Positions 9,026 through 14,204 of a stretch of DNA of 20,379 nt are shown here, piece by piece. The position numbers and the translations under genes were made by a program. Location: NCBI GenBank assembly GCA_964626385.1, contig CAZVEO010000047.1, positions 1-20,379 of the forward strand. The letters are read 5' to 3'. Numbering within the stretch: the stretch's first letter is position 1; every line of letters starts with the position of its first letter. Source of the stretch: Scybalousia_A sp964626385. GTDB lineage: Bacteria > Bacteroidota > Bacteroidia > Bacteroidales > P3. The notes under the pieces were generated by a model that saw nothing but the letters and a program-made list of their open reading frames with translations, had not been told where the DNA came from and made no database searches.

Positions 9026-9274
9026 CTATTTTATAATAGTTATTTCGTAACTCTCCATTATAGGGTTGTACAACAACTCTTTACAAGCCTTTTCTACGGA
9101 AGCAATTGCCTCTTTTTCATCCTCTGCTTCCACTTGCAAGGTTATATGCTTGCCTATTCTAACATTCTCAATATTGTTTATATTAATATTTTTCATTGAA
9201 GAAGTAACAGCCTTACCCTGTGGGTCCAACAATGCTTTCAAAGGCATAATATCTATAGATACATTAAATTGCAT
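9026..9274 (-). CDS. purS: Phosphoribosylformylglycinamidine synthase, PurS subunit
   Basis: The 82-residue product matches the whole PurS family: LLDPQGKAV (15-23), then NIENVRIGKHITLQVEAEDEKEA, and an ending NPIMESYEITI. PurS joins PurQ (glutaminase) and small PurL in the three-part FGAM synthase of purine synthesis and helps channel ammonia. Its presence implies this organism uses the split enzyme rather than the single long PurL found in Bacteroides and Proteobacteria; the partners are not in the window. A -7 box lies 39 bp upstream. It is followed after 40 bp by queA. Confidence 0.93.
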   Translation of the reverse strand: MQFNVSIDIMPLKALLDPQGKAVTSSMKNININNIENVRIGKHITLQVEAEDEKEAIASVEKACKELLYNPIMESYEITIIK

Positions 9275-9312
9275 AACTCTTTTATCTTTATATTATTCTT
9301 ATTTCTTTTTTG

Positions 9313-9320
9313 CAAAATTA
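9313..9320 (-). promoter_or_regulatory. -7 box of purS-queA
   Basis: Minus strand TAATTTTG directly followed by CAAAAAA; identical in core to the boxes before the YitT gene, tRNA-Lys and the cobalamin riboswitch. The -33 element is poor. Predicted start about 9306, leader about 30 nt. Confidence 0.5.
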
Positions 9321-9398
9321 CACAAAAACTCATAAAACCGCATAAACTTTAATTTTAAATTTAATCTTTACTCTTTTAAAAACTAAATTATCCGTTCT

Positions 9399-10430
9399 CT
9401 ATGGCAGTTCTGTAAAGCCTTCTCCCAAGGTCTCAGTATCACTTATAACGGTAATAAAACATTTTGGGTCTATTTTCTTTGCAGAATATTTTATTGTATT
9501 GTATTCCTTGCGATTAACAGTCGTGTATATCATATTTTTTTCTGTATTAAGGTACATACCACTACCTTTAAACACAGTACCACTACGCTCCAAATCTTTT
9601 AGAATCAAGGTTTTCATACCCTCAACATTTTCTGTAATAATAAGCATAGTTTTATTTACTTTGTTGTCTATAACCAAATCAATAACCTTGCTTTCTACGA
9701 AAATAAATATAATGGAGAACATTGGCAAACGAATATCGCCTCCTACTACAAAGGAAGTCAAAGCAACAGCCGAATCTACTATCATTACCAAAACTCCCAA
9801 TGAAATATGGGTATATTTATGCAGTATCATACTTATCACGTCCATACCACCAGAGGTTGCTCCTGCTGAAAATATCATTGCAATGGAAACCCCATAGCCT
9901 AAGCCTCCAACAATAGAGTTAAGCAAATAATCAGGCTTAAAATATTGTATAACACTATTGCCAATTCCTCTCAAAGGCAAATAAAGTTCTTGCATTTGGG
10001 AAGAAAGAGCGACAAAATCATCCACAGAAATAAACTCGCCTGAGTGTATCAAAGGAAAATAACCATATTGTGGTATGTAATAAATATTTTCTGCAAGGAA
10101 GGTAAACAACCAAGTAAAAATAACTGAAACCAAAGTTTTTATACCGAGGTTGCCTCCAAGCACAACAAGACCAAGAATAAACAAAGGCAAATCCATTAAG
10201 ATAACCAAATCCATAGGCCAGCCCCAAAGATTATTAAACACCGACATAAGACCATAAACGCCACCCGGTGCCATACCATAAGGTACAACCATCAAAAAAT
10301 CTGTCAATGCAAAAATAAAACAGCCTAAAATCACTTTGCCGTATGCAACACACCACTCTTTTGAAAAGGGTTTTTCTGCGTCTTGCAAAAATTGGTTAAC
10401 CCATGCCCTTAATTTCTCATTCTTTATCAT
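9399..10430 (-). CDS. YitT-family membrane protein (DUF161 + DUF2179)
   Basis: Integral membrane protein of unknown function. Residues about 25-255 form the YitT membrane domain. It includes the conserved segment FLMVVPYGMAPGGVYGL (45-61), and the later GGLGYGVSIAMIFSAGATSGGMDVI, the glycine-rich repeat of the same motif, consistent with an internal duplication. Residues about 264-340 form the soluble DUF2179 domain (MLIITEN... ITVISDTETLGEGF). Length (343) is slightly above the usual 280-300 owing to a long N-terminus and a loop around 125-165. ATG at 10430 follows a -7 box by about 32 nt. Likely monocistronic. Confidence 0.93.
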   Translation of the reverse strand: MIKNEKLRAWVNQFLQDAEKPFSKEWCVAYGKVILGCFIFALTDFLMVVPYGMAPGGVYGLMSVFNNLWGWPMDLVILMDLPLFILGLVVLGGNLGIKTLVSVIFTWLFTFLAENIYYIPQYGYFPLIHSGEFISVDDFVALSSQMQELYLPLRGIGNSVIQYFKPDYLLNSIVGGLGYGVSIAMIFSAGATSGGMDVISMILHKYTHISLGVLVMIVDSAVALTSFVVGGDIRLPMFSIIFIFVESKVIDLVIDNKVNKTMLIITENVEGMKTLILKDLERSGTVFKGSGMYLNTEKNMIYTTVNRKEYNTIKYSAKKIDPKCFITVISDTETLGEGFTELP

Positions 10431-10461
10431 ATACGTTAAAAATGTTTTGTTATTTTTTTTG

Positions 10462-10469
10462 CAAAATTA
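10462..10469 (-). promoter_or_regulatory. -7 box of the YitT-family gene
   Basis: Minus strand TAATTTTG at the standard distance from the ATG (leader about 25 nt). No TTTG was found at -33; that region is the start of the 10-bp repeat tract at 10487, so the upstream promoter half may have been altered by the repeat. Confidence 0.5.
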
Positions 10470-10486
10470 CAAAAAAATAATACTAA

Positions 10487-10552
10487 AAGGTTGGTTAAGG
10501 TTGATTTAAAGTTGCTTAAAGTTATTTATGTTGAATAAGGTTGCTTAAGGAA
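10487..10552. repeat. Degenerate 10-bp tandem repeat (GGTTGCTTAA type)
   Basis: Six consecutive units about 10 bp apart, core GTTG or GTTA followed by a T/A-rich half: TTGGTTAAGG, TTGATTTAAA, GTTGCTTAAA, GTTATTTATG, TTGAATAAGG, TTGCTTAAGG. Spacings between the GTT cores are 9-11 bp. It resembles the GTTANNATAR units found at 10.6, 14.15 and 17.5 kb and is probably a diverged member of the same family. Confidence 0.75.
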
Positions 10553-10581
10553 AGACTATACCATTATTTTCTACTCTCCTT

Positions 10582-10652
10582 TTTTTATAGGTTATTATGA
10601 GTTATCATAGGTTAGCATAACTCATAATAACCTATGCTAACCTATAAAAAAA
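10582..10652. repeat. Palindrome built from 10-bp repeat units (dispersed element, copy 1)
   Basis: Perfect 16-bp inverted repeat GGTTATTATGAGTTAT (10590-10605) / ATAACTCATAATAACC (10617-10632) with an 11-bp loop. A second, alternative pairing joins TTTTTTATAGGTTA at the left end with TAACCTATAAAAAA (10638-10651). The whole block reads as three GTTANNATRR units, then three units in the opposite orientation, each side led by TTTTTTATAG. T and A tracts at the ends would let it act as a two-way terminator. Confidence 0.85.
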
Positions 10653-10654
10653 GT

Positions 10655-10688
10655 AAAGGCTCTGCCTTTATAAAACAGGCTGTGCCTG
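10655..10688 (-). terminator. Paired GC hairpins of the dispersed element (copy 1)
   Basis: Two small hairpins in a row: AAAGGC-TCT-GCCTTT (10655-10669) and CAGGC-TGT-GCCTG (10676-10688), separated by a TATAAAA segment. Read on the minus strand each is followed by a U-rich stretch (TTTTATA; TTTACTTTTTTTATAG), which is terminator-like. The same hairpins occur next to the stop codons at 14195 and 17664. Here no minus-strand gene precedes them, only the orphan promoter at 10996-11027. Confidence 0.6.
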
Positions 10689-10689
10689 A

Positions 10690-10989
10690 AATTTTTTTTT
10701 GGAAAATCGCGTAAATACCTATTTAAAATCAAAAAACAAGGGTGCTACTACTGATTATCAACAACTTAACCTTTTTCGAAGGGTCAAAAATGGGCATTTT
10801 TCTTGAAAATCAGCGTTTTCGAGAGGTTTTTTGGAGAAAAATTTTTTCAAAACGAGATTTTACAAAAATGAATCTTCGTTTTATTTCGACGAATCTTCGT
10901 TTCGATTTCTCGAAACGAAGATTCGTTATCATTGATTATCAAGTAGTTACAGTGGTAAAAAATGGAAATTTTGTGGTAGGTATCTTTTT
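10690..10989 (-). ncRNA. Candidate non-coding RNA with strong promoter and 17-bp hairpin
   Basis: A full-consensus minus-strand promoter (10996-11027) points into a region with no credible ORF. About 65 nt after the predicted start the RNA would form a perfect 17-bp, 4-nt-loop hairpin (10926-10889). Further on come a near-copy of its arm and finally the terminator-like hairpins at 10688-10655. Length would be about 300-335 nt. It does not match tmRNA, RNase P RNA, SRP RNA or 6S RNA as far as I can recognise. It could instead be a long leader or a decayed mobile element. Confidence 0.3.
10870..10926. repeat. 21-bp tandem duplication plus perfect 17-bp hairpin
   Basis: Two 21-bp units beginning GAATCTTCGTTT (10870-10890 and 10891-10911). 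The second also forms a perfect inverted repeat, ACGAATCTTCGTTTCGA (10889-10905) with TCGAAACGAAGATTCGT (10910-10926), loop TTTC. The GC content of the arms is higher than the surroundings. There is no T tract directly after it on either strand, so it is not a simple terminator. Confidence 0.85.
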
Positions 10990-10995
10990 CTCTTA

Positions 10996-11027
10996 CAAAG
11001 TTACGAACATTTTTTGACCTGACCAAA
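10996..11027 (-). promoter_or_regulatory. Full-consensus promoter without a downstream ORF
   Basis: Minus strand TTTG (11027-11024), 20-nt spacer, TAACTTTG (11003-10996); predicted start about 10989. The nearest minus-strand coding start is 10430, which has its own -7 box. Confidence 0.65.
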
Positions 11028-11066
11028 CGCGTGCACACTTTTTTTTTGTAACTTATTGATAATCAG

Positions 11067-11210
11067 TAAACCGATTTTCTTATTTTCTTTGTTTGTTTTG
11101 TTAGTTTTTTATACCTATTACCTATAGGCACAGTTTGTTTTTATAGGGCAGAATCTTTCCTTTAAGTATCGTCTTTTAATATGATACTTTACACAATTTT
11201 GATAAAAAAT
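11067..11210. other. Non-coding stretch upstream of the rpmB promoter
   Basis: T-rich, no ORF. It holds a short inverted repeat AAGTATC (11164-11170) / GATACTT (11183-11189), and CCTATTACCTATAGG near 11115. Both are too small to assign a function; possible operator or processing site for rpmB. Confidence 0.3.
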
Positions 11211-11241
11211 TTTGTCAATAAAAAAAAGAGTAGTAACTTTG
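11211..11241 (+). promoter_or_regulatory. Promoter of rpmB
   Basis: TTTG (11211-11214), 19-nt spacer, TAACTTTG (11234-11241): perfect Bacteroidetes consensus, as expected for a ribosomal protein gene. Predicted start about 11248, leader about 50 nt, long enough for control at the RNA level, though I see no clear structure in it. Confidence 0.85.
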
Positions 11242-11297
11242 CAAACTCAAAGTTTTAGTAGAAAAGTAGATAATAACAATAAAAAATATATAGAGAT

Positions 11298-11549
11298 ATG
11301 TCAAGAGTTTGCCAAATAACAGGAAGAGGAGCATTGAACGGCAATAGAGTTTCTCACTCAAACATAAAGACTAAAAGAAGATTCTATCCTAACCTTCAAA
11401 ACAAAAAATTTTATTTGCCAGAGGAAGGAATATGGGTTAGTCTTAAAGTTAGTGCCAAAGGAATGAGAACTATCAACAAAAAAGGATTAAGTGCTTGTTT
11501 GGACAATGCTGTAAAAAAAGGATATATGAAGTATATAACCATATGCTAA
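11298..11549 (+). CDS. rpmB: 50S ribosomal protein bL28
   Basis: The 83-residue protein has the bL28 pattern: MSRVCQITGRGALNGNRVSHS at the N-terminus, KTKRRFYPNLQNKKFYLPEEG in the middle and the C-terminal GMRTINKKGLSACLDNAVKKG. It belongs to the large ribosomal subunit. A full-consensus promoter precedes it. In many Bacteroidetes rpmB is followed by rpmG (bL33) and a short DUF4295 gene. Here the next gene is a thioesterase and neither partner is in the 100-bp gap, so that cluster is broken. The ending KYITIC is slightly shorter than in Bacteroides. Confidence 0.97.
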   Translation: MSRVCQITGRGALNGNRVSHSNIKTKRRFYPNLQNKKFYLPEEGIWVSLKVSAKGMRTINKKGLSACLDNAVKKGYMKYITIC

Positions 11550-11579
11550 GTTTATCATTCTTTTTTTATAATTTATAAA

Positions 11580-11630
11580 GAGACTGTTTGAGGGTACAAT
11601 AAAATGGACTTAGGCGGTCTTATTTTTTAT
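11580..11630 (+). terminator. Possible weak terminator after rpmB
   Basis: AGACTG (11581-11586) can pair with CGGTCT (11615-11620, one G-T wobble) across a long loop of 28 nt, followed by TATTTTTTATTT. Stem is short, so read-through into the thioesterase gene is likely. Confidence 0.35.
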
Positions 11631-11649
11631 TTGTAAATAAGGAGTATTT

Positions 11650-12069
11650 ATGCGGGGATATGTTTTTGATTTTTTTCATAGGGTAAAGTATTATGAGACC
11701 GATAAAATGGGGTACGTGCATAATAGCAACTATTTTCGTTATTTTGAGATAGGTAGAGAGGAGACAATGAGAAACATAGGCGTAAGTTATGACGAAATAG
11801 AAAAACATGGAATAATGATGCCTTTGATAGAACAGTATGCACATTATCACACACCTGCATTTTATGATGATTATATAACAATACGCACTACTCTTAAATC
11901 ACTTCCCGGTGCAAAAATACACTTTGATTATAAAGTAATAAAACGAATAGAGAATAAAGAAATACTTTTGTGCGAAGGGTGGAATGAGTTGTGTTTTGTA
12001 GACAAAGATACACGAAAACCTTTGCGTTGTCCTATGTGGTTAGAAGAAAAATTGAAAAAAGTTTTGTAA
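11650..12069 (+). CDS. Acyl-CoA thioesterase, YbgC/4HBT hotdog family
   Basis: Cytoplasmic hotdog-fold thioesterase of 139 residues, the usual length. The N-terminal catalytic motif VKYYETDKMGYVHNSNYFRYFEIGRE (12-37) has the conserved aspartate (Asp18), the Gly-x-Val-x-x-x-x-Y pattern and the helix FEIGREE. The rest continues with TLKSLPGAKIHFDYKV and a final strand. Such enzymes hydrolyse short or 4-hydroxybenzoyl-type acyl-CoA; the real substrate here is unknown. The ATG at 11650 has a Shine-Dalgarno-like AAGGAG 5 nt upstream (11639-11644), unusual in this phylum. No separate promoter is clear; it may be read from rpmB. The rpsU promoter begins within its last codons. Confidence 0.9.
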   Translation: MRGYVFDFFHRVKYYETDKMGYVHNSNYFRYFEIGREETMRNIGVSYDEIEKHGIMMPLIEQYAHYHTPAFYDDYITIRTTLKSLPGAKIHFDYKVIKRIENKEILLCEGWNELCFVDKDTRKPLRCPMWLEEKLKKVL

Positions 12070-12093
12070 ATATAACAAAATGTTATACTTTTG
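12063..12093 (+). promoter_or_regulatory. Promoter of rpsU
   Basis: TTTG (12063-12066, inside the last codons of the thioesterase gene), 19-nt spacer, TACTTTTG (12086-12093). Predicted start about 12100, leader about 50 nt. The bases after the -7 box (CAAACTG) closely match those after the rpmB box (CAAACTC). Confidence 0.8.
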
Positions 12094-12135
12094 CAAACTG
12101 AAAAAAGTTAAATAAAAGTATTAATAATTAAAAAG

Positions 12136-12143
12136 AAAGAGGT
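12136..12143 (+). promoter_or_regulatory. Shine-Dalgarno site of rpsU
   Basis: AAAGAGGT differs by one base from AAGGAGGT and sits 7 nt before the ATG. Most genes in the window have only A-rich leaders, so this is exceptional. A retained Shine-Dalgarno at rpsU has been described in Bacteroidetes and linked to feedback by bS21. Confidence 0.7.
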
Positions 12144-12150
12144 ATAAATT

Positions 12151-12348
12151 ATGATTATTGTCCCTATTAAAGAAGGCGAGAACATTGAAAAAGCGCTTAA
12201 GAAATTGAAGAGAAAATTTGAAAAAACCGGAGTGGTTAGAGAATTGCGATCAAGAAAACAATTTACCAAACCATCGGTAGTTGCTCGACAAAAAAGACTT
12301 AAAGCCATATATGTTCAGCATCTTAGACAAATGGAAATGGATAAATAA
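12151..12348 (+). CDS. rpsU: 30S ribosomal protein bS21
   Basis: The 65-residue basic protein has the bS21 pattern: MIIVPIKEGENIEKALKKLKRKFEKTGVVRELRSRKQFTKPS, then a lysine/arginine-rich helix. It binds the 30S platform near the 3' end of 16S rRNA. In Bacteroidetes it takes part in hiding the anti-Shine-Dalgarno sequence, which makes most initiation Shine-Dalgarno independent. Own promoter (12063-12093), an atypical strong Shine-Dalgarno (12136-12143) and a strong terminator (12395-12428) make it a single-gene unit with possible autoregulation. Confidence 0.97.
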   Translation: MIIVPIKEGENIEKALKKLKRKFEKTGVVRELRSRKQFTKPSVVARQKRLKAIYVQHLRQMEMDK

Positions 12349-12394
12349 TCATTGCGATTAACGTAAAGAATTTTTTTTCTTTTCATAATCAAAT

Positions 12395-12428
12395 AAAAAG
12401 AGACTTAAAAAATAAGTCTCTTTTTTTT
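12395..12428 (+). terminator. Intrinsic terminator after rpsU
   Basis: Perfect 13-bp stem AAAAAGAGACTTA (12395-12407) / TAAGTCTCTTTTT (12413-12425), loop AAAAA, T tract to 12428. The A tract on the left lets it also serve minus-strand transcripts arriving from the SIMPL gene. Confidence 0.93.
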
Positions 12429-12522
12429 ACTATGACCTTACAATATTTAATATATTCTTTAAGTTTAGGTATTATATAGACAAATCACAGCCTTAAAACT
12501 GCACAAAAACACTATTATTTTT

Positions 12523-13236
12523 TTATTTCACAAAGTAATTTATTGTAGAAACCACTCTAACTTTTACTTTCAAAGGATCATCTGTTGTAATTATTTCAAA
12601 TTGTCCTTGATAAGCAGATTTTATTCCTTTTATCTTAGAATTTGAAACTTGTGCAAATTCGTTAGCAGCTTTTTCTGCGTTTTTGATACTTTCTTGTATC
12701 ATTTGAGGTTTTATATCATTGAGTTTAGTGAAGTTGTAACCACTATTGTTATTATAGTCATAATACTCATTTTCTGTTGTCAAATTGATACCATCTTTGT
12801 ACAAATCAAATTGACTCATTTCTATATCTCTTACTTCTTTCACCTTTTCGCTCATAAGTGAAATTTTTACAGTTGCATAATAACGAGTAAGATAACTTTC
12901 ATTACCATAGGCTTGATTTTTTTTATCCTTTATATTTGGCACACCCATGGAAATTTCCTTTTCTGTCAATCCTTTTGACTTTACGAACTTCTTAATTTTC
13001 TTATTATTTCTCTCTATTTCTTGCAATACTTCACTCATTTCATTGCCTCCTACAACATATTTAATTGTAAGGTTAGCACTATTTACATCAACTATTTTTT
13101 CTGCTAATCCTCTAACAGTTATCACTCTTTCTTTGTTAGCAAAAGTTTGCAAACCTTTATAAATAAATAGTCCTAAAATAATTATTGCAATAGCAAACAG
13201 ACTACTTGTCAAAATTTTTACATTTGATTCTTTCAT
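12523..13236 (-). CDS. SIMPL-domain (DUF541) protein, membrane-anchored
   Basis: The 237-residue protein has a single N-terminal transmembrane or uncleaved signal segment (about residues 9-28), then the SIMPL domain. It starts with RVITVRGLAEKIVDVNSANLTIKYVVGG (37-64), continues with a helix of repeated E/K, and ends with PLKVKVRVVSTINYFVK. SIMPL/DUF541 proteins are periplasmic or surface-facing oligomers with reported links to oxidative stress or kinase signalling; no reaction is known. ATG at 13236 directly precedes the hydrophobic segment. It is divergent from the AlkD-like gene with a 117-bp shared upstream region; a weak -7-like TATTTTTC lies near 13280. Confidence 0.9.
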   Translation of the reverse strand: MKESNVKILTSSLFAIAIIILGLFIYKGLQTFANKERVITVRGLAEKIVDVNSANLTIKYVVGGNEMSEVLQEIERNNKKIKKFVKSKGLTEKEISMGVPNIKDKKNQAYGNESYLTRYYATVKISLMSEKVKEVRDIEMSQFDLYKDGINLTTENEYYDYNNNSGYNFTKLNDIKPQMIQESIKNAEKAANEFAQVSNSKIKGIKSAYQGQFEIITTDDPLKVKVRVVSTINYFVK

Positions 13237-13312
13237 TTCTCTTATTCAATTTTATTGTTACTATTTTGCATAAACGAAAAATAGGTATCTTTTATTATTA
13301 CAGATAAACAAG

Positions 13313-13343
13313 TTTCGTAAAAAAGTTTAAAATAGTATCTTTG
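13313..13343 (+). promoter_or_regulatory. Promoter of the AlkD-like gene
   Basis: TTTC (13313-13316, one mismatch to TTTG), 19-nt spacer, TATCTTTG (13336-13343). The predicted start, about 13350, lies only 4 nt before the ATG at 13354, so the mRNA may be almost leaderless. Confidence 0.65.
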
Positions 13344-13353
13344 CAAGAAAAAA

Positions 13354-14043
13354 ATGGAATATATCATAAAACAAATAGAGGAAGAACTTTTTGCGTTGCA
13401 AGATGAAAGATACAAAGAATTTCAATCAAAATTAATACCTAACATAGCAAAAAGTGAAATCATTGGAGTAAGGACTAAACCTTTGCGACAATTTGCAAAA
13501 CGACTTCTTAAACAAGAAAATATAAACGTTTTTTTACACACTTTACCACACAAGTATTTTGATGAAAATCAATTGCATATTTTCATTGTATCAGAAATAA
13601 GAGATTTTAATATTTGTATTAACGAAACTAAAAAGTTCTTGCCTTATGTAAATAATTGGGCTACTTGTGATGCGTTTTCTCCCAAATGTTTTAAGAAAAA
13701 TAAAGAACAACTTTTACCCTACATATATAAATGGATAGACAGCACAAACGAATACAGCATCCGTTTTGCAATAGGATTGTTAATGAAGTATTTTTTAGCA
13801 GAAGATTTTAAAGAAGAGTACTTAAACAAAGTCGTTGCCATAAAAAGAGAGGAGTATTATATAAAAATGATGCAAGCTTGGTATATTGCTACAGCTTTAG
13901 CAAAAAATTATTCTCAAACCGTAGGTATTTTGCAAAAATCTGTCTTGGATAAATGGACACATAATCGTAGTATACAAAAAGCAATAGAAAGTTTTCGCAT
14001 TAGCAATGAACAGAAAATATATTTAAAAACACTAAAACTATAA
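13354..14043 (+). CDS. DNA alkylation repair protein, AlkD-like HEAT-repeat glycosylase
   Basis: The 229-residue, all-helical protein of the DNA_alkylation (AlkD/AlkC) family removes bulky or cationic alkylated bases such as N3- and N7-alkylpurines without base flipping. Visible hallmarks: GVRTKPLRQFAKRL (38-51), NNWATCDAFSPK (100-111), the family Trp-Asp pair (Trp102, Asp106; equivalents of Trp109 and Asp113 of Bacillus AlkD), a further tryptophan at 176 in MQAWYIAT, and THNRSIQKAIESFR (202-215). Length matches the family (220-240). It ends 34 bp before a hairpin shared with the convergent surface-protein gene. Confidence 0.93.
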   Translation: MEYIIKQIEEELFALQDERYKEFQSKLIPNIAKSEIIGVRTKPLRQFAKRLLKQENINVFLHTLPHKYFDENQLHIFIVSEIRDFNICINETKKFLPYVNNWATCDAFSPKCFKKNKEQLLPYIYKWIDSTNEYSIRFAIGLLMKYFLAEDFKEEYLNKVVAIKREEYYIKMMQAWYIATALAKNYSQTVGILQKSVLDKWTHNRSIQKAIESFRISNEQKIYLKTLKL

Positions 14044-14077
14044 CTTAAATAACCTACCAAAATCCATAAAAAAAGAA

Positions 14078-14106
14078 AAGGGACACTTTTTTTTTAAGTG
14101 TCCCTT
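14078..14106. terminator. Two-way terminator between convergent genes
   Basis: Perfect 11-bp stem AAGGGACACTT (14078-14088) / AAGTGTCCCTT (14096-14106) with a 7-T loop. On the minus strand it is followed by TTCTTTTTTTATGG, a good U tract, so it mainly stops transcripts of the surface-protein gene; on the plus strand the tail is weaker (GATTTTAT). Confidence 0.85.
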
Positions 14107-14119
14107 GATTTTATATAAC

Positions 14120-14204
14120 GGCTCTGCCCTTATCTTAACTTATGCTAACTTATAACAACTTATGCTAACCTATAAAACAGGCTGTGCCTGCAGGCTAAGC
14201 CTGC
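14120..14204 (-). repeat. Dispersed hairpin + 10-bp repeat element, copy 2
   Basis: On the minus strand the order is: palindrome GCAGGCT-T-AGCCTGC (14204-14190, containing the stop codon of the surface protein), hairpin CAGGC-ACA-GCCTG (14190-14178), TTTTATAG, then four 10-bp units GTTAGCATAA, GTTGTTATAA, GTTAGCATAA, GTTAAGATAA (14169-14130) and GGCAGAGCC (14128-14120). The hairpin followed by TTTTATA looks like an intrinsic terminator. This copy is the cleanest of the three. Confidence 0.85.

Larger units (their letters stand above)
10751..11066. repeat. 316-bp block bounded by imperfect inverted repeats and TA (MITE-like)
   Basis: Left end CTGATTATCAACAACTTAAC (10751-10770); the right end, read inward on the minus strand from 11066, is CTGATTATCAATAAGTTAC. 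They agree in the first 11 bases and then largely through the next 8. TA lies immediately outside both ends (10749-10750, 11067-11068), as expected of a TA-target insertion. A third, internal direct copy (TTGATTATCAAGTAGTTA) lies at 10932-10949. No transposase is encoded, so if mobile it would be non-autonomous. Confidence 0.4.

Noticed and set aside
10742..11017. 91-codon plus-strand reading frame in the repeat-rich gap
   Set aside because: GTG start, runs through the perfect hairpin and over an opposing promoter; composition (many F, I, K, R) is that of AT-rich non-coding DNA and no family is recognisable.
10487..11066. Chromosomal origin of replication (AT-rich 10-mers plus TTATCAACA)
   Set aside because: The DnaA-box-like sites depart from TTATNCACA, are few, and no dnaA or other origin-linked genes are nearby; the same 10-mers occur at two other places.
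12060..12100. Terminator after the thioesterase gene
   Set aside because: AACAAAATGTT near 12074-12084 is a very small inverted repeat within the rpsU promoter spacer; too short to terminate.
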